A stretch of DNA of 51,178 nucleotides from Gnetum montanum (GCA_015680685.1 MNCI01033465.1:256491-307668); one strand, 5' to 3'; positions 20,536 to 32,800 are shown, numbered from the stretch's first letter. The notes: generated by a model from the letters alone, not told the origin. Program-made: numbers and translations.

Positions 20536-23200
20536 GAAAAAGCAGAAAGATAGAAAAGAATGCTTTATTGATATGGAATAGCATATCTAGATCATGCTCT
20601 AAGAGTGTTCCTTGAAGTTTTCTTCCTTCGACATCTATCCCTTAGAAGAAATCTAGCACTGCCACCATGGTTAGGCCTATCACTAGTTAGAATGAATGAC
20701 TAGTCCACTTCCTATCCCATTTCATCTAGCTCTTGTGACTTGCCTATACTAGCTTCGCCACTCCATGCCTAGCACGACCTCTAAGCCTGAATATAAATGC
20801 TTTAGGTCAAACCGCCAAATATCATCTTGAAAGACACATCCATTATTACAATATGCCCTTTCAGTTTTCAATTACAACTATCATTTTGGATCTTCTTATG
20901 ATAAAAATAACACTTTTTATGAAGAGGCACCATCTTCATCATGCAACAACATCATTTACAAATGAGGATGTGACATGCTCTCAATAAGCTTTTTTTAAGT
21001 TTGCATCATCTTAGAATTGAAATTGGAAGATGGATTCAACTTCCCCAAAAAGAGTGCACCTATAGGTTGTGCAAGTCAAGAACCCTTGATAATAAACTGC
21101 ATGTATTTCTTTTTTGTGTTGCGATTAGCCATTTGAGATAACAATAGCATGTTCCCCCAAAAAAATTTTGTATGATTTATTTTTGTTGCCTCCATTGATG
21201 CTTGGTCAATTTCTATAGTTTATCATTATTTTTCATGAAATGTAATAGTTGTCCAAGAGATCATGGAGGTCTATAAATGTAATAACGCTTTAGGCTATTT
21301 AAAACCCATTCAACTTCTTTTTTAGTTCATTGATCCGCATTAGTTATTGTGTAGCAATTTGTAGAACCACCATGAGAAATTCTAATTTCCAACTAACAAA
21401 TAAATAACTTTAGGCTATGGAAAAATATAAATAGTGACAAGTAAAATGGCCCTAAAATTATAAGTGGAAGCATTCTATATCACAACTAGTTAACTTGGTT
21501 ATTAGGCTTTTTACATAGTTAAAAATAAATATATCAATCCCAATATTTGGATTTGAGAAATTTCAAAAGATATGTTTCAAACAATTGTATAACTAATGGT
21601 ACTTTATGGATTTTATCAGGAAATTTGAAAAAAAATTGAAATGCTTCAAAAATAATTTTTGTGAGATGATTTAAGTTAAAATTTCAATTCCATAATGGTA
21701 TGCTTCTATGAGAAGTTAGCATGTTTTCATTGGAAGGTGAGGCATGTATCACTTAACATTTTACCTAAATAATAAACATAACAATAAGATATGATGAAAT
21801 ATCATTGAAAAATCTCAATGATAAGGTTGATATCATGAAAGAAAATTATGGCTATAAAATCGGGTACTAAAAATTCAACTATAATAATGAGATTATTAAA
21901 GAAAAGGTTTTGGAGAAATGACAAAATAAAGCATATAATAAAATGATGCTTTAATTTTATTAGTAAAAATTTATATGCATGATGAAGTAGAATGGAATTA
22001 CATCAACTTAAAAGATGGAATAATATACAACTTGAGGATAAAATATGTTGATTGCAACTCCAAAATGTTGTAAAAGGTAAGCAAAATATATTATTAAAAC
22101 ATTATGGAATAGATTTTTTCATAAGAAAATGATAAATATGTAAAATTTTATTCTAAGTTATTTAAATTACCAATACTAGTTTTAGGTCACATTAAATTGA
22201 AGAAGTGTTCAAACTACATGAATATTGGACAATCAATTGTAGTCAAGATTTATTCCTATTGATATATTTTATACAAACTAATTTGTTTGATAGATCATTT
22301 GGGTATACACAAATGGATTTATACTTTCATATGTAGTAGAATTCATGCATGCTTTGCTAATTTGTACTTTTAAATAATGGAATTCTAACATACAAACAAT
22401 TTGCATTTTTTCTCATGTTTGCATTTGAAGAACTTTTTGTATACCATTTACATTATTTAAAAATCCTTAGCAAAAGTTAAATTTACACTATTAGACTACA
22501 ATGTATTATCTTCACAAATTCTTTGAGATCCATTCAATATAATTAAATTCTATTCTAATGAGATGCACATCACCTAGAAACATAGTAAAATTATAAGTTC
22601 AAGAATTATGCCAACAATTATAGGAAAAGATTGCTAAATCTAATACTTACTTTAAAAGGTTGACCCATTTTGATGAGATGATCACAAAGTTTAATTTAGG
22701 TGTCAAAATAAAAAACACATTAACATAAAATGAGCATGCTAATTTATAAACAATAAAATTCCATAAACAAATTTTGAAAAATAAGGTTTAATAGATCCAA
22801 GATTGTCATGGTGCATGAGTACAAGTTCAATTTCAATATTCAAATTTCAAAAATCTTTTAAATTCTTTAAATTTAAATGTAATAATAAATTTTTATACAG
22901 TGCCACAAAGAGCATACTACCAACTTTGTTGCTTTTTTATAACGATGTGCTTACACGGGTTGTCTTACGGCACAGTTATGTTATAGGTTATAAATGTATG
23001 TGCGATAAAAAGTAGCGAGAGAGGTTTCAGAATGATGATGCAACGGGCAGTCATCAGGACAATGCATCCAATTAGCGTGAGCTATTTGTCATGTCACAGT
23101 ACACGTCAAGATAAGGCCACCAAGGAGAGCCTCCGTTTAAAATTCTTTATGAATAATCATGACGAAAACATGAGTAAAACTTATGATGTTATCCATCCAT
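20536..23200. other. AT-rich region, no gene recognised
   Basis: Should begin with the continuation of the old LTR (H) that element A split. Nothing beyond that is identifiable. Short open frames at 22803-23015 and 23032-23250 have no recognised motifs. From about 22900 CpG dinucleotides become more frequent, which marks the change to less decayed, lower-copy sequence. Confidence 0.4.
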
Positions 23201-23554
23201 GCAATTTTCTTCCAAACAAAGTCGATACAACTCATCATCCTGAAAGATAGAAATGCAAGACATTCAGATGTAAAAGGTTAGACTACGCTTAGCATCAAAT
23301 TCCAATTAAAGGTCGACTGCAATTTTCTTCTAAACAAAGTCCATAATGCAATACATTCAGATGTGAAAGGTTAGACTACGTTTATCATCAAATTCCAATT
23401 TAAGGTCGACTGCACGTTTCTTCTAAACAAAGTCCATACTGAACATCATCATGAAGGATAGAAATGTAAGACTTTCATGAAAGATAAAAATGCAAGACAT
23501 TCAGATGTGAAAGGTTAGCCTACGCTTAGCATCAAATTCCAATTAAAGGTCGAC
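23201..23554. repeat. Tandem repeat, three unequal units (118, 93, 143 bp)
   Basis: Units start at 23201, 23319 and 23412. Each has a CTTC(C/T)AAACAAAGTC start, an ACATTCAGATGTGAAAGGTTAG core (split by small changes) and an AATTCCAATT(A/T)AAGGTCGACTGC end. The third unit has an extra internal copy of a GAAAGATA-AAATG(C/T)AAGAC stretch. Units 1 and 2 differ by loss of that piece. It lies downstream of the small gene candidate on the minus strand, so could be part of its 3' transcribed region. Confidence 0.8.
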
Positions 23555-24116
23555 TGCGATGGGTTTAACCTGCAACAGTATCACAAAATAAACCCAACAA
23601 AGAACCCATTAAACGCCTGAATGATGACAGGGAAAGGAAGCAGAAATTAAAACATAAAACTCGAAACTATAAGATACAGAAAAAAGCATAAAAAATGAAT
23701 TGCGAATGGAGGGACTCGAGTTCACTCACAAAAGCGATTTCGGAAACTTTCCCATCAACAAACAGCAAGAACTAAAACTGTCAAGGATCAGAAGTTCAAC
23801 CATAAATTCAGAATTCAAATCCGCCGATTCACATATTTTGGTATCTCATTTGTATATTTCTTGTTCGAAACACGAAGGATTTCAACGGGTAGCAACTAGC
23901 AAGGATTTCGGTGCAACAGGACAAACTACGAAAACAAAACAGGAGATATGAAATCCCGTGATTCCCATCGCAGGTCTCAGCATACTGGCAGAAAAGGAAA
24001 CTTGAGAGATGAAGAAACAGGACGAAACCAGATCATCAAACTTCAAAAGAAAATCGGTGAAGATTAACTAAAAACAAATTCCAAAATCGAAGAGGCACAC
24101 CTTTAACTGCAACCGA

Positions 24117-24263
24117 TTATCCCATATGAGAAGGGCCAATATCTCCAGTATGAAATTCTTGCGCGATTCGAGCGGCTATGGCTAAGCACTTCTGAATCCA
24201 TTGCTTGAGCAAACAAAAAATGACATCAACTATCTCCAACGTTGCGGTAAACCCAACTGCCAT
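24117..24263 (-). CDS. Candidate host small protein or first exon (48 codons), unknown function
   Basis: On the minus strand, ATG at 24263-24261 sits in GACAATGGC, the classic strong plant start context, about 55 bases downstream of a TATA box. It opens a 48-codon frame starting MAVGFTATLEIVDVIFCLL with middle KQWIQKCLAIAARIAQEF, ending TAA at 24119-24117. The N-terminal half is hydrophobic enough for a short membrane or amphipathic helix. I do not recognise it. Downstream sequence is T-rich and intron-like, with a possible donor AAAG|GTGTG near 24098 and a good acceptor ATCATTCAG|G at 23616-23626 behind a pyrimidine tract, so the ORF may instead be a 5' exon or an upstream ORF of a spliced transcript. 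The CpG-rich surroundings contrast with the decayed repeats and favour real host sequence. Protein coding is inferred, not shown. Confidence 0.4.
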   Translation of the reverse strand: MAVGFTATLEIVDVIFCLLKQWIQKCLAIAARIAQEFHTGDIGPSHMG

Positions 24264-24315
24264 TGTCTCTTGCTCCTATTCAATGTGTTCTTCCTGCAAC
24301 TGGCGCTATTGATCA

Positions 24316-24323
24316 TTTATAAA
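24316..24323 (-). promoter_or_regulatory. TATA box upstream of the small gene candidate
   Basis: The minus strand reads TTTATAAA within GTTTTATAAATG. The expected start site, about 30 bases on, is near 24287 and leaves a leader of about 25 bases before the ATG. Confidence 0.45.
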
Positions 24324-24330
24324 ACAAAGC

Positions 24331-25930
24331 AGATTAACCTTAGCAAATTGCTTTTACGTCATGTGAATTTTTCTTATCACCCACTAATTTGCTGCTCTTA
24401 TCCAATCCAATGTATATCCAATTTCCCCATCCCATACTCGGCATATTTTCGCTGGCATAGGCGCCCAATCTATACCTGCCCCCAAAACTTTTTTATTTTG
24501 CTTTTCTTGAACAAGTAAAATATTAGATTTCATTTTATGACGAAGTCCTAAGGTTTAAGTCGGTCCAATTTTTTTAGGACGAAATTCGCTAACAAAGTCG
24601 CAAAGCTGCGATTGAGTAGGAGTAAGACCAAGTAGTTCCATTTAAGAAAAACCAAGTTTGTCCACTTTCGAGTTGTACAGCTCTCTACGGTACTATCCCA
24701 AAGCAAATCTTGTTTTACCATTTACTTTACCCCAAAATGATCCTAAATGTGAAGGGATCTAGCATGGAATAATTATTTTTTAAAAAATATCCTAAATTGG
24801 AAAGGTTCTACAACGCTCTTTCTCCTTATGGTAGGTGACACGTACCATTTGAGCGGATATTAAGAACTTGTAGGATAATAACAAAATGTCAAATGCATCT
24901 CATGCTTATGTGTAGGATAATAATAAATTTTTTTCCCGCGTCAGCCCCCGGTGTCCAGTTTAATTGAAAAAAATTTATGACACACAATTTGAGTCCTCGA
25001 TTAATGATGAGTTGGAGGAAAGACGGCCGCTTGGGCACTCGTAAATCCTAAGCTACTTCTACGATGAAGAGAGTTTGAAAGCTGTTTGAGCTCTAATCCC
25101 AACTAACTCATTCCGGAATTATGGCTACAATGTTAAAAGAGAGCAAATGCAAATGATAGAAGATGGGCGATGCCTATTAAATATTTTGGGAAGCTATAAC
25201 ATATACGTAAGCATGTGGATCATTCTATGTGTATTGCAATTCGCCCATTGAAAATTTCGGGTGAAGTTGACCGTGTTGAAGGATCTCTTCACATTATTGA
25301 AGAAATTATTTGTCATTAATTGGCGCCTGTGTGCTTTAAAAAAACTAAACTTTATGTAACAACTTTGTCCTTCTCATCTTAACCAGCTTGCACCTACGGC
25401 GTGAGCCGTGGGTTCCGTAAAACGTTTTTAAGCATAGCAGGTTACCAAACCCTTCTATTAATGGGTCGGATATCTTCTGTCCAAAAACCAAAGAATAGTC
25501 ATGCGTAACATCATAAAGTTCATTCAAAACATAGCTTGTCTTGGAAGAGGTGAGTAGTATTACTATTATTCATTATTTTTTTTTAAGTAAACATGCTACA
25601 AAAGCCAAAAAAAATGTCATGAAAAGTAAAAAGTAAAAAAATAGCACAAAATTTTTTAAAAAATTAAATAAAAGCCAAAAATATTGTCCTAATCACCGAA
25701 ATTTCCAAATCGAGCCACATTGAGTCCATATAAAAATTTCTCAATGCATCTAATCACCATGCTTTTTGTCACAAAGCCAAAACTTTTAAAAAAATCCCAT
25801 TCTATAGACGTAAAACAAGAACATGGAAGCCAAAACTACTAATTAACTAGGGCTAAAATCATTAAATATTTAACAAACAAACATGTAAATATATAGGCAA
25901 TTAAAATTGATAAGAAATAAAATGTCTAGG
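24331..25930. other. Low-copy-looking region, no gene identified
   Basis: Contains a 60-codon minus-strand frame (25345-25527, start MNELYDVTHDYSLVFGQK) with no recognised domain, and a plus-strand stem-loop CTACGGC-GTGA-GCCGTGG at 25394-25411 with a GNRA-type loop. CpG content is higher than in neighbouring repeats as far as about 25500; after that the sequence is A-rich and featureless. Confidence 0.35.
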
Positions 25931-26848
25931 TGATGAAGCATTAGTTGGCTAAGATATCATTGATGCAATGCTGTAAATGCTACATTGCACTTGCATTGTA
26001 GGATCCCAGTCAATGCGTCTCTGCTAGTTGATACATCGTAGATGCTACATCACATCTATGATGTCGTAGCTACATCGACGAAATCCTGTAGATGCAGTGT
26101 CTACCTCTGCCCATAAATATGCATGCTCTCATTGTATATTTGCATTCTTTTGTCAATATAGTAGCCAAACCCTTCCAATTTTATTTCATAGTTAGTGCCC
26201 ACAATGTGGATCTAAGTCAATTGTTACGTCTTATTCGAGTGGCAATGTACTTGGACACATTCCATAAACAGCAATAAGATCTAGATTGATTCTTATTCAT
26301 TGCAGCACTTTGACTTGGATTAAATTTACTTTTAATGCAATTTATATTTCATGTATTTAGTTAATATTTTTGTTTCCATGCATATTAATAAATTAGTGGA
26401 ATGAGTGTGATCAATTTCAAGCGTAAACATGTATTTGCTTCGTAACCCCAGCAGCATCATTGCTTGGTTCGCCCAATAACATAACGCTTGGTAATCCCAG
26501 TAGTGGATACATGAGTTCAGGATGTGTATAGCAAGTTAGGAATAGACACTTAGCACTCATAGGCTAGTTTAGCATTTATCTTTCTATTGTTAATAAGATT
26601 AAATAATTAATTTCTTTATTATTATTAGGAGTAGCATAAAGTCGAAACAACATCAACAATCATATGCCTCACTTTAGACTAAACCATACGTGACAAAGCT
26701 ACACTAGTCTAAGTGGGAAGACAATGAACTACAATCAATGCTTAACAATGTACATGCACAACTAGTTCCATCCACAGAATTCGATCAAATCATGTGTGAA
26801 TTCTTATGATTCATATGGTTAGGTGTAGGGGGTACCCATTACTCATCT
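25931..26848 (+). repeat. Solo LTR, Athila-like family, plus strand
   Basis: Starts TGATGAAGC and ends TTACTCATCT. It has the family order: repeated CATCGTAGATG-type words in U3, TATA-like CATAAATATG (about 26113), the R hairpin in shortened form (TCTTATT 26229-26235, AATAAGA 26273-26279), and GTAACCCCAGCAGC-type blocks. No gag or pol adjoins it. Flanks are CTAGG (25926-25930) and CTAAG (26849-26853), an imperfect 5-bp duplication. It probably arose by LTR-LTR recombination. Confidence 0.8.
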
Positions 26849-26853
26849 CTAAG

Positions 26854-27070
26854 TCAATCATTAAGACCTACAGAGTCACTACTACCCAAGCATGAGCCTA
26901 ATCAAGTACTTTATGCACTGTAACCATTTTCATCCCGTAAGACATGAAGCATCAAACTTGTTCATAATGCTAGGCCACTAAGAATTCATAAGTGGGTCCT
27001 CCCTATAGGAGGCACCTACCTTTCTTCCCTTACAAATCCTATCAATAAGACTTCTAGAGATTTTCAACAA
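26854..27070. other. Short unassigned stretch
   Basis: No frame or repeat recognised. Its right edge is an 8-bp perfect stem TTTCAACA-AGGA-TGTTGAAA at 27062-27081. Confidence 0.4.
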
Positions 27071-27225
27071 GGATGTTGAAACCCCAAAATAATTGTAATA
27101 TAGGTACACCCCAATATATATAGTCCAATTAGAACTTTATAACTCAACATTGCCTGCTAGAATCAAACTCATGACTTAGAGCTTTCAAATCAAAAGTCTT
27201 ACCATTAGGCTAACACCTCATTATT
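27071..27225 (-). repeat. tRNA-derived SINE-like sequence
   Basis: On the minus strand, from 27225: GAGGTGTTAGCCTAATGG carries an A-box-like block, and GAGTTTGATTCTAGC, about 45 bases on, a B-box-like block, as in a decayed RNA polymerase III promoter. A non-tRNA body of about 90 bp follows. Spacing fits a tRNA head. It lacks cloverleaf pairing good enough for a tRNA gene. The 3' end and target duplication are not clear. Confidence 0.45.
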
Positions 27226-27842
27226 GGATTCTCAACAATTAGTGAAACATCAACATCAAACATGAGTATACTCCTTGAATGGATGACTCTCATTCTCTAC
27301 TTCACTTGGGTCAACATCTTACATGCACAACGATGAACTAGAGATTATCTAAGAGAGAGAAAGGGAAGGAGAACTTGAATAGATTAAAGATGAAAAAGGA
27401 GAAATGCAATATCACCAAATCCCCAATCAACAATTCAATGAGCTCATTTGAGCACAAGAGCATTTACCATGTTCCATAAGAGATCTTTTGTTGGTTCCAT
27501 TCATCTCTGCTTGTCCAACTAGTAAGGATGTCTCTACAATTCTCCCTTCAAAAATGCAAGGTAGCACTACCACTTCCAATGTTATTGAGTTCCAATTATT
27601 TCGTGGCAAAACCACTAATGGAGCTGGATTGAGTGACGTGTTGCAAATTCATTTAGAAGCCCAAGAATCGAGTTTTGTTTTCTTCCTTCCCTTTACACAT
27701 GTAAGGTAGGTTCCCAAATTTGACATTACCAGAAACCTCTCTTCAATCCCTTAGGTTGCACTAAATAATCAAATTCATACATTACCCTTTGAATAGGAAA
27801 TGACTATAGGAATGCCCTATCATGATAAAAAAAATTCTGATC
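27226..27842. other. Unassigned region
   Basis: Only short open frames (for example 27488-27709) without motifs. No element terminus recognised until the CTTGG duplication at 27843. Confidence 0.4.
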
Positions 27843-27847
27843 CTTGG

Positions 27848-28707
27848 TGATGAGCAATGCAAGTATTCCAACACTCTACCATACAAGTCACGAGTGTCAG
27901 CGCATGACCAGATCATAATCCATGGATGGACAACATAATTATGCTAGTAATTGATGTTAAGTTCAAGATCGTTGTCTTCCCACTTCAAGTTAGTGAAGTT
28001 CAAGTGTATGGTTTAACTCTTAGTGAGGCATATGATTGGTTGTTGTTGTAGGGCTTTGAATGCTCCTAATGGTAAACATGATTAGGTGAAAGGTAAAATT
28101 CTAAGTCTAGTGAGTTATGAAAACACAAATCTATCTTAGCCTAGAGCAATGGATATCTAGTTCTGGTCTATTGTACATGCCTTGGACTTATGTAATTATC
28201 ATTGGGATTACCAAGTGAAATTACTACTAAGTGAATTAAGCAACACCAAAATTGGATTACCAAATAGCTACACTTAATGCTTGAAACTAGTCATATCCAT
28301 TCTACTTAATTAGTGAACATGAAAAGTAAAGTGCTTAAAATGTAAATGATTAACTATCAAAGCAAGAAAATTATTCTAAGTATACAGAAACTGGAGAATG
28401 TTGTAATGATGAGAAATAGCTTTATCTTTATTGTTGCACATAAACTGTGTCTAAGTACTATTTACTCAAATAAAGATGTTGGTTAACTATTTGACATCAC
28501 ACTACAAGCATTCACATTATCACTAAGACTGAAAATAAACTGTAAGTGTTTCCCTAAGACTGGAATGAAAAAATTTGCTGATTTTATGCTAAAGTACTGA
28601 TATTTATAGGGTTTCATAGATTCCAAGACATTGCATCAATGATGACGTAGGATGGGCAACGATATCATAGATACAACATCATAATGGTGGAAACATTAGA
28701 TTTATTA
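27848..28707 (-). repeat. Solo LTR, Athila-like family, minus strand
   Basis: On the plus strand it begins TGATGAGCAATG, the complement of an LTR 3' end, and carries the inverted family blocks, including R hairpin arms TCTTTATT/AATAAAGA between about 28430 and 28480. The far end reads GATTTATTA, a decayed form of the expected CTCATCA. CTTGG flanks it at 27843-27847 and 28708-28712, a perfect 5-bp duplication. Element B starts at the very next base. Confidence 0.75.
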
Positions 28708-28712
28708 CTTGG

Positions 28713-29569
28713 TGATGAGTTGCATTTTCTTAGGTTTCGTTGATGAGGCCTTGCCAACATGGGATTTAATGTGTTGATGTGGCCTCGTCGATGTAGTGTC
28801 TATTTTTGCCTATAAATATGCACTCACCTGTTGTGTTTATGACATCTTTAATCATAATTGTAGCAAAGCTGTTGCAGTTTTCTTGCTTGAAAGTTAGAAT
28901 ATATTTCTCAGTGCTCATAGTAGAAGTCAAAGAGTGTACAAATCTTTATTTGAGCATCCTTGTACATGAGGATGGTAGTGTGTGCAGTAATAAAGACAAG
29001 CTTTCCAATAAACGTTGTAGCACTTTGAAATAGATTAATTATTTAGTTATGTATTTAATATTTTATGCAATTTCTTTTAAAGCTTTAAGTAATTACGCTA
29101 AATTAAGATAGATTACATAGCAATTAATTAAGCACATAAGTACAACCACTTTGAGCATACACTTGATGCTTGGTAATCCTTATAACGCTTAACGTTTGGT
29201 AATCCAATAGTGTTAAACATGTTCAAGGTATGTACAATAAGTGGGAACGAATGCTCATGTTAGGATTAGCTAGGTTAGCTAGTTAGATTCAATTGATAAT
29301 TTAATTATTTTATTTTATACGTTATTCTTCACCCTTAGGTAACGTAAAGTATAAAATGTAATAATGATAAAAATCATATGCCTCAGTTGCACTTAACATA
29401 CCTTTACATTTCACAAGCGTAATTGGGAAGACAACGTTTGCAATGGTTAGTTTAACTTCCTAGAAACTAGTGTACTTAGAAGGCTACAAGTCCATGGAAT
29501 TCAACTTGATCGAGTGTGAACACTTAGTGATTCATATGGTTGGGCATAGGGTCTACTCGCTACTCATCA
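28713..29569 (+). repeat. 5' LTR of element B
   Basis: Starts TGATGAGTTGC, ends TACTCATCA. TATA-like CTATAAATATG near 28810. R hairpin arms TCTTTATT (about 28943) and AATAAAGA (about 28988), the latter with the poly(A) signal. Confidence 0.9.
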
Positions 29570-29570
29570 T

Positions 29571-29588
29571 TGGTGTTGTTGTTGAGGA
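29571..29588 (+). other. Primer binding site, decayed tRNA-Asp type (element B)
   Basis: TGGTGTTGTTGTTGAGGA, one T after the LTR end. Most differences from the tRNA-Asp complement are C-to-T or G-to-A, so it is recognised by position. Confidence 0.65.
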
Positions 29589-29729
29589 CTTTTAGTTTGA
29601 TACGTGAACTATCTAGAACTTAGTGAATATTATTTAAGATCGTTAGAATGAACCCTAAGGTCATAATTATTCAAAACAATAATAATTCTAATTCTAATTT
29701 AAGCACACTAAATTTTTCTTTAATCCAAA

Positions 29730-32150
29730 ATGTCTTCTTCTCACAGGCATGATAAATCAAAACTGCCAATGCCCCAAGAATTCAATGTGATGTACACTCA
29801 TCCAGATGAGTTTGTACCTAATTTCACCTTCATCCTACATCAGGATGAACAACTGTAGCGGAGAGATATGGAGGATAATGTTGTGTTGCCTCTCGACCAA
29901 TTTGTTCCTAGGATGCTACTTCAAACTCTTAACAAGTTTGACATCCAAGATCTCCATCATAAATACATTGTGCAAGACCATGACTATCAAAACTACCATC
30001 CCACAAAAACACAATGCAAATGAGATTGACACCAAGAGAAGTGCCATGAAACTATGAAGGGGAAATAATTCACTAATCCCTTGTTCTTGTTATACCAAAA
30101 TGACAATGAGGATCCTCCCTTTGGGGGTTATAACCATGAAAATTCTCCACCCCTTATCTCTGGTGAAGGAGGCTTGAACCTAAATTTGTAGTCCACTATC
30201 AACAATCCAAGTTTAGGCCAAAGGGGGAGTCAAGGTAGGGGCTCAAGCAAGCATCATGATGATGATAAACCTGATGATCATGGTTGTGATAAGCAAAGAG
30301 GAGGTGGCAGATACCATGGTGGTGCCAATCCTCCTCCCTCTTCGTCCTCTCCATCTACATCTTCTTTTTCCTCCTTTGAATTTAATTGAAACCATAGGGG
30401 ATGAAACTATGATGGAGGTAAATAATGGGATAATGATTGTAGGCCCACCATGAACAAAAGGATAGACATAACATCATAGGCATCATCAAAATTATGTTGA
30501 TGATGAGCCTTTGTTGACAACTTAAAGAATGCTGAACATTGTAGAGGTAGTTAGAATTCCAACCAAGCATGTGAAAGATAGCATAATTAATAGATTGGAT
30601 ATGAACAATATCCCCAAATTTGAGGGGGATATAACTCAAATCCATAGATCCATCTTCAAGCCTTTCATGATGTCTACGCCTTGCAGAACATAGAAAATGA
30701 CTAGTAGAAACTTAAGTTATTCCCCAAGAAATCATAAAGGAAGTAGAAATTTGGTACCACTCCTTGGAGTTAGAATCAATTTGCAAATTGAGTATGATGT
30801 TTGAGTTGTTTAATGAAAAATATTAGATGTACTCCAGAGTGTCCAACTTGAGGAAGAAAATCCAAGGATGACAAGGAATACATAATCCCTTAGATGCAAC
30901 CATGAACAAGTATTATTCCCTTTTGCATGAATGTTATGGCCATGGTTATTCTTAGTAGGAGTAGCTTCACCATATCATAGATGGGCTTTGATTAGAAATG
31001 AGGAGAACTCTTGGGGTCTATGCCCAAGAGAGACTATCAGAACTAAGAGCCACTTAGATTTGAAGGCTAATTGAGTAGGTTACAAAAGAAGAAGGTGAGT
31101 TGAGAAAATGGGAAAGTACTAAGGAGTATAACTAAGATCCTTCCATTAGAAAAAGGGAGGTTCGATTTTATGATAGTGAGGGGGAGGTATCACTTGATGA
31201 AGTGGTGTAGCAAAAAACTTTGTCAATTCAAAAATCTATGTCTAAAATTTCAGCCAAGGTTGACAAAATGTGGAAATATTTCAATGAAAAATTTTAAATT
31301 GCTCTAAAAATTGTAAAAGAATCCAAAGAACAATGTAGTGATCATGACCACAGGAGAAGAAAAGAAGTTGAATGTGCCTACCAAAGGGTTAAGGACAAAG
31401 CTGCTGCAATAGAGGAGGCTATAGAGTCAGAATTAGATGATGTTTATGGTTGTGACATCTACCAATATGAACATCCTAAGGGATGTTGTCTTGTTATGTC
31501 ACACTTACAAGAATTTGGGGTGTATGCTCTGAATCCTAGACTAGAATAAAGGCAAGCACCTAGAAAGTTACCTTATCCTAAAGGCAACCCAAGGCAGTTC
31601 TGCCAACAACAAGTTTATTATCCAAGTGGAGCTCCACCACAACTATATGAGCAATACCATCAATGGTAGTATCCACAATCATGGGGGATGCCACCACCAA
31701 GGAAGTAATACTCTTATAGGCAACCAGATTCATATGGGTACAATGTTCATCAACCCATGTCTCCATGTGACTCTTCCAATCATGCTTCTTTTTAGCATCA
31801 CTAGTACCCTCCATAGTACTACAAAACTCATTCCTCATCTCCTAGAGGGGAATTCCCATATTCTTCTCACCCTTCTCATCCTTCAGCACCTATTTCATCA
31901 TCCTCAACCCAATTACGACTTGATCAATTCATGTAGAGTAAAATTCCTATGCAACCATAGCAATGTAACAATACTAGGGCTATTAACTTACAGCTAGCTC
32001 CTTAGCCAAGTGGTTCGAACCCTAGGTCCCATAAATGATCATTCCTTTGAACTTGTAGCCCTATAAAGCCCTCATTGACTTATGTAGTTGGTTACCTTAT
32101 GTCTCTTTCATCCTCTATATCCATTCCTTTCAAAATCCCTTCAAACCAAA
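29730..32150 (+). pseudogene. gag: gag of element B (broken)
   Basis: ATG at 29730-29732 in AAAATGTCTTCTTCT is the conserved family start. It has the N-terminal block (YTHPDEFVPNFTF, about 29788-29826), a Pro/Ser stretch (about 30320-30380), the capsid domain (about 30590-31080) and a knuckle decayed to CDIYQYEHPKGCC (about 31450-31490), second Cys replaced by Tyr. The Trp codon that is TAG in A and E is TGA here (30869-30871). Many further stops and shifts. Confidence 0.8.
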
Positions 32151-32800
32151 CACCTCCTAATATCCACACAGTCATGTTAACCCACACTATATCTAATTAG
32201 ATCAAGGTTGGCAACCTTCATAGGAAAAGAGCTAGTCTTATATGTCCTCTCATCTACTCGTAGATTGTAAGAAATAAGCCATGCAAGGCTCTTCTCGATT
32301 TAGGTTCTGGTGTTAATATGATTTCCCATGAGATGTACAACATCTAGAACCTACCTCCTCTCAAGAAGAGAAATATTTGTTTAGAATTGGAAAATTAGTC
32401 CATCACTATTCCCTTGAGATTAGTAAATGACATTTTAACCACTATTTGTGGGTGATTGTCTCTTGCTGATTTTCTAGTGATCAAAGTTGAAAATTGTAAG
32501 GGGCTCTTCCCAATCACTATGGGAAGGGCTTGGTTGAGCATTATTGATGTGCGAATGAACATTAGAGATCTTTCCTTAGATATTTCCAAGGAAAATGCAT
32601 TAGGAAAGATAAAAAATAAGAGAGTTCCATGCATTATGTAAAACGATACCAAGTGCAACTATTTATAAAAACTCTAGTCTATCAAAAACATATCAATCAA
32701 AGCATGGTGTGTAGATGAATTTGAAATCCAAAAGTGCCTATACACAACAACCATAAAATAGAAGGGCACTGAGTAGTTGACAGCTAATTCAGAAAGAGGC
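32151..32800 (+). pseudogene. Aspartic protease region of element B pol
   Basis: Active-site loop ALLDLGSGVNMIS keeps the Asp but has Leu in place of Ser/Thr. The family pattern continues with NLPPLKKRNICLELEN, FLVIKVENCKGLFPITMG and RAWLSII (about 32350-32570). A few in-frame stops. Aligns with the C protease. Confidence 0.78.

Noticed and set aside
23201-23554. CRISPR-like array
   Set aside because: Units are adjacent, unequal and long with no spacers; plant nuclear context.
25394-25411. Stem-loop with GTGA loop as an RNA gene or terminator
   Set aside because: A single 7-bp stem with no conserved context; chance is sufficient.
27150-27225. Possible tRNA gene
   Set aside because: Boxes are decayed and arms do not pair well; more like a SINE head.
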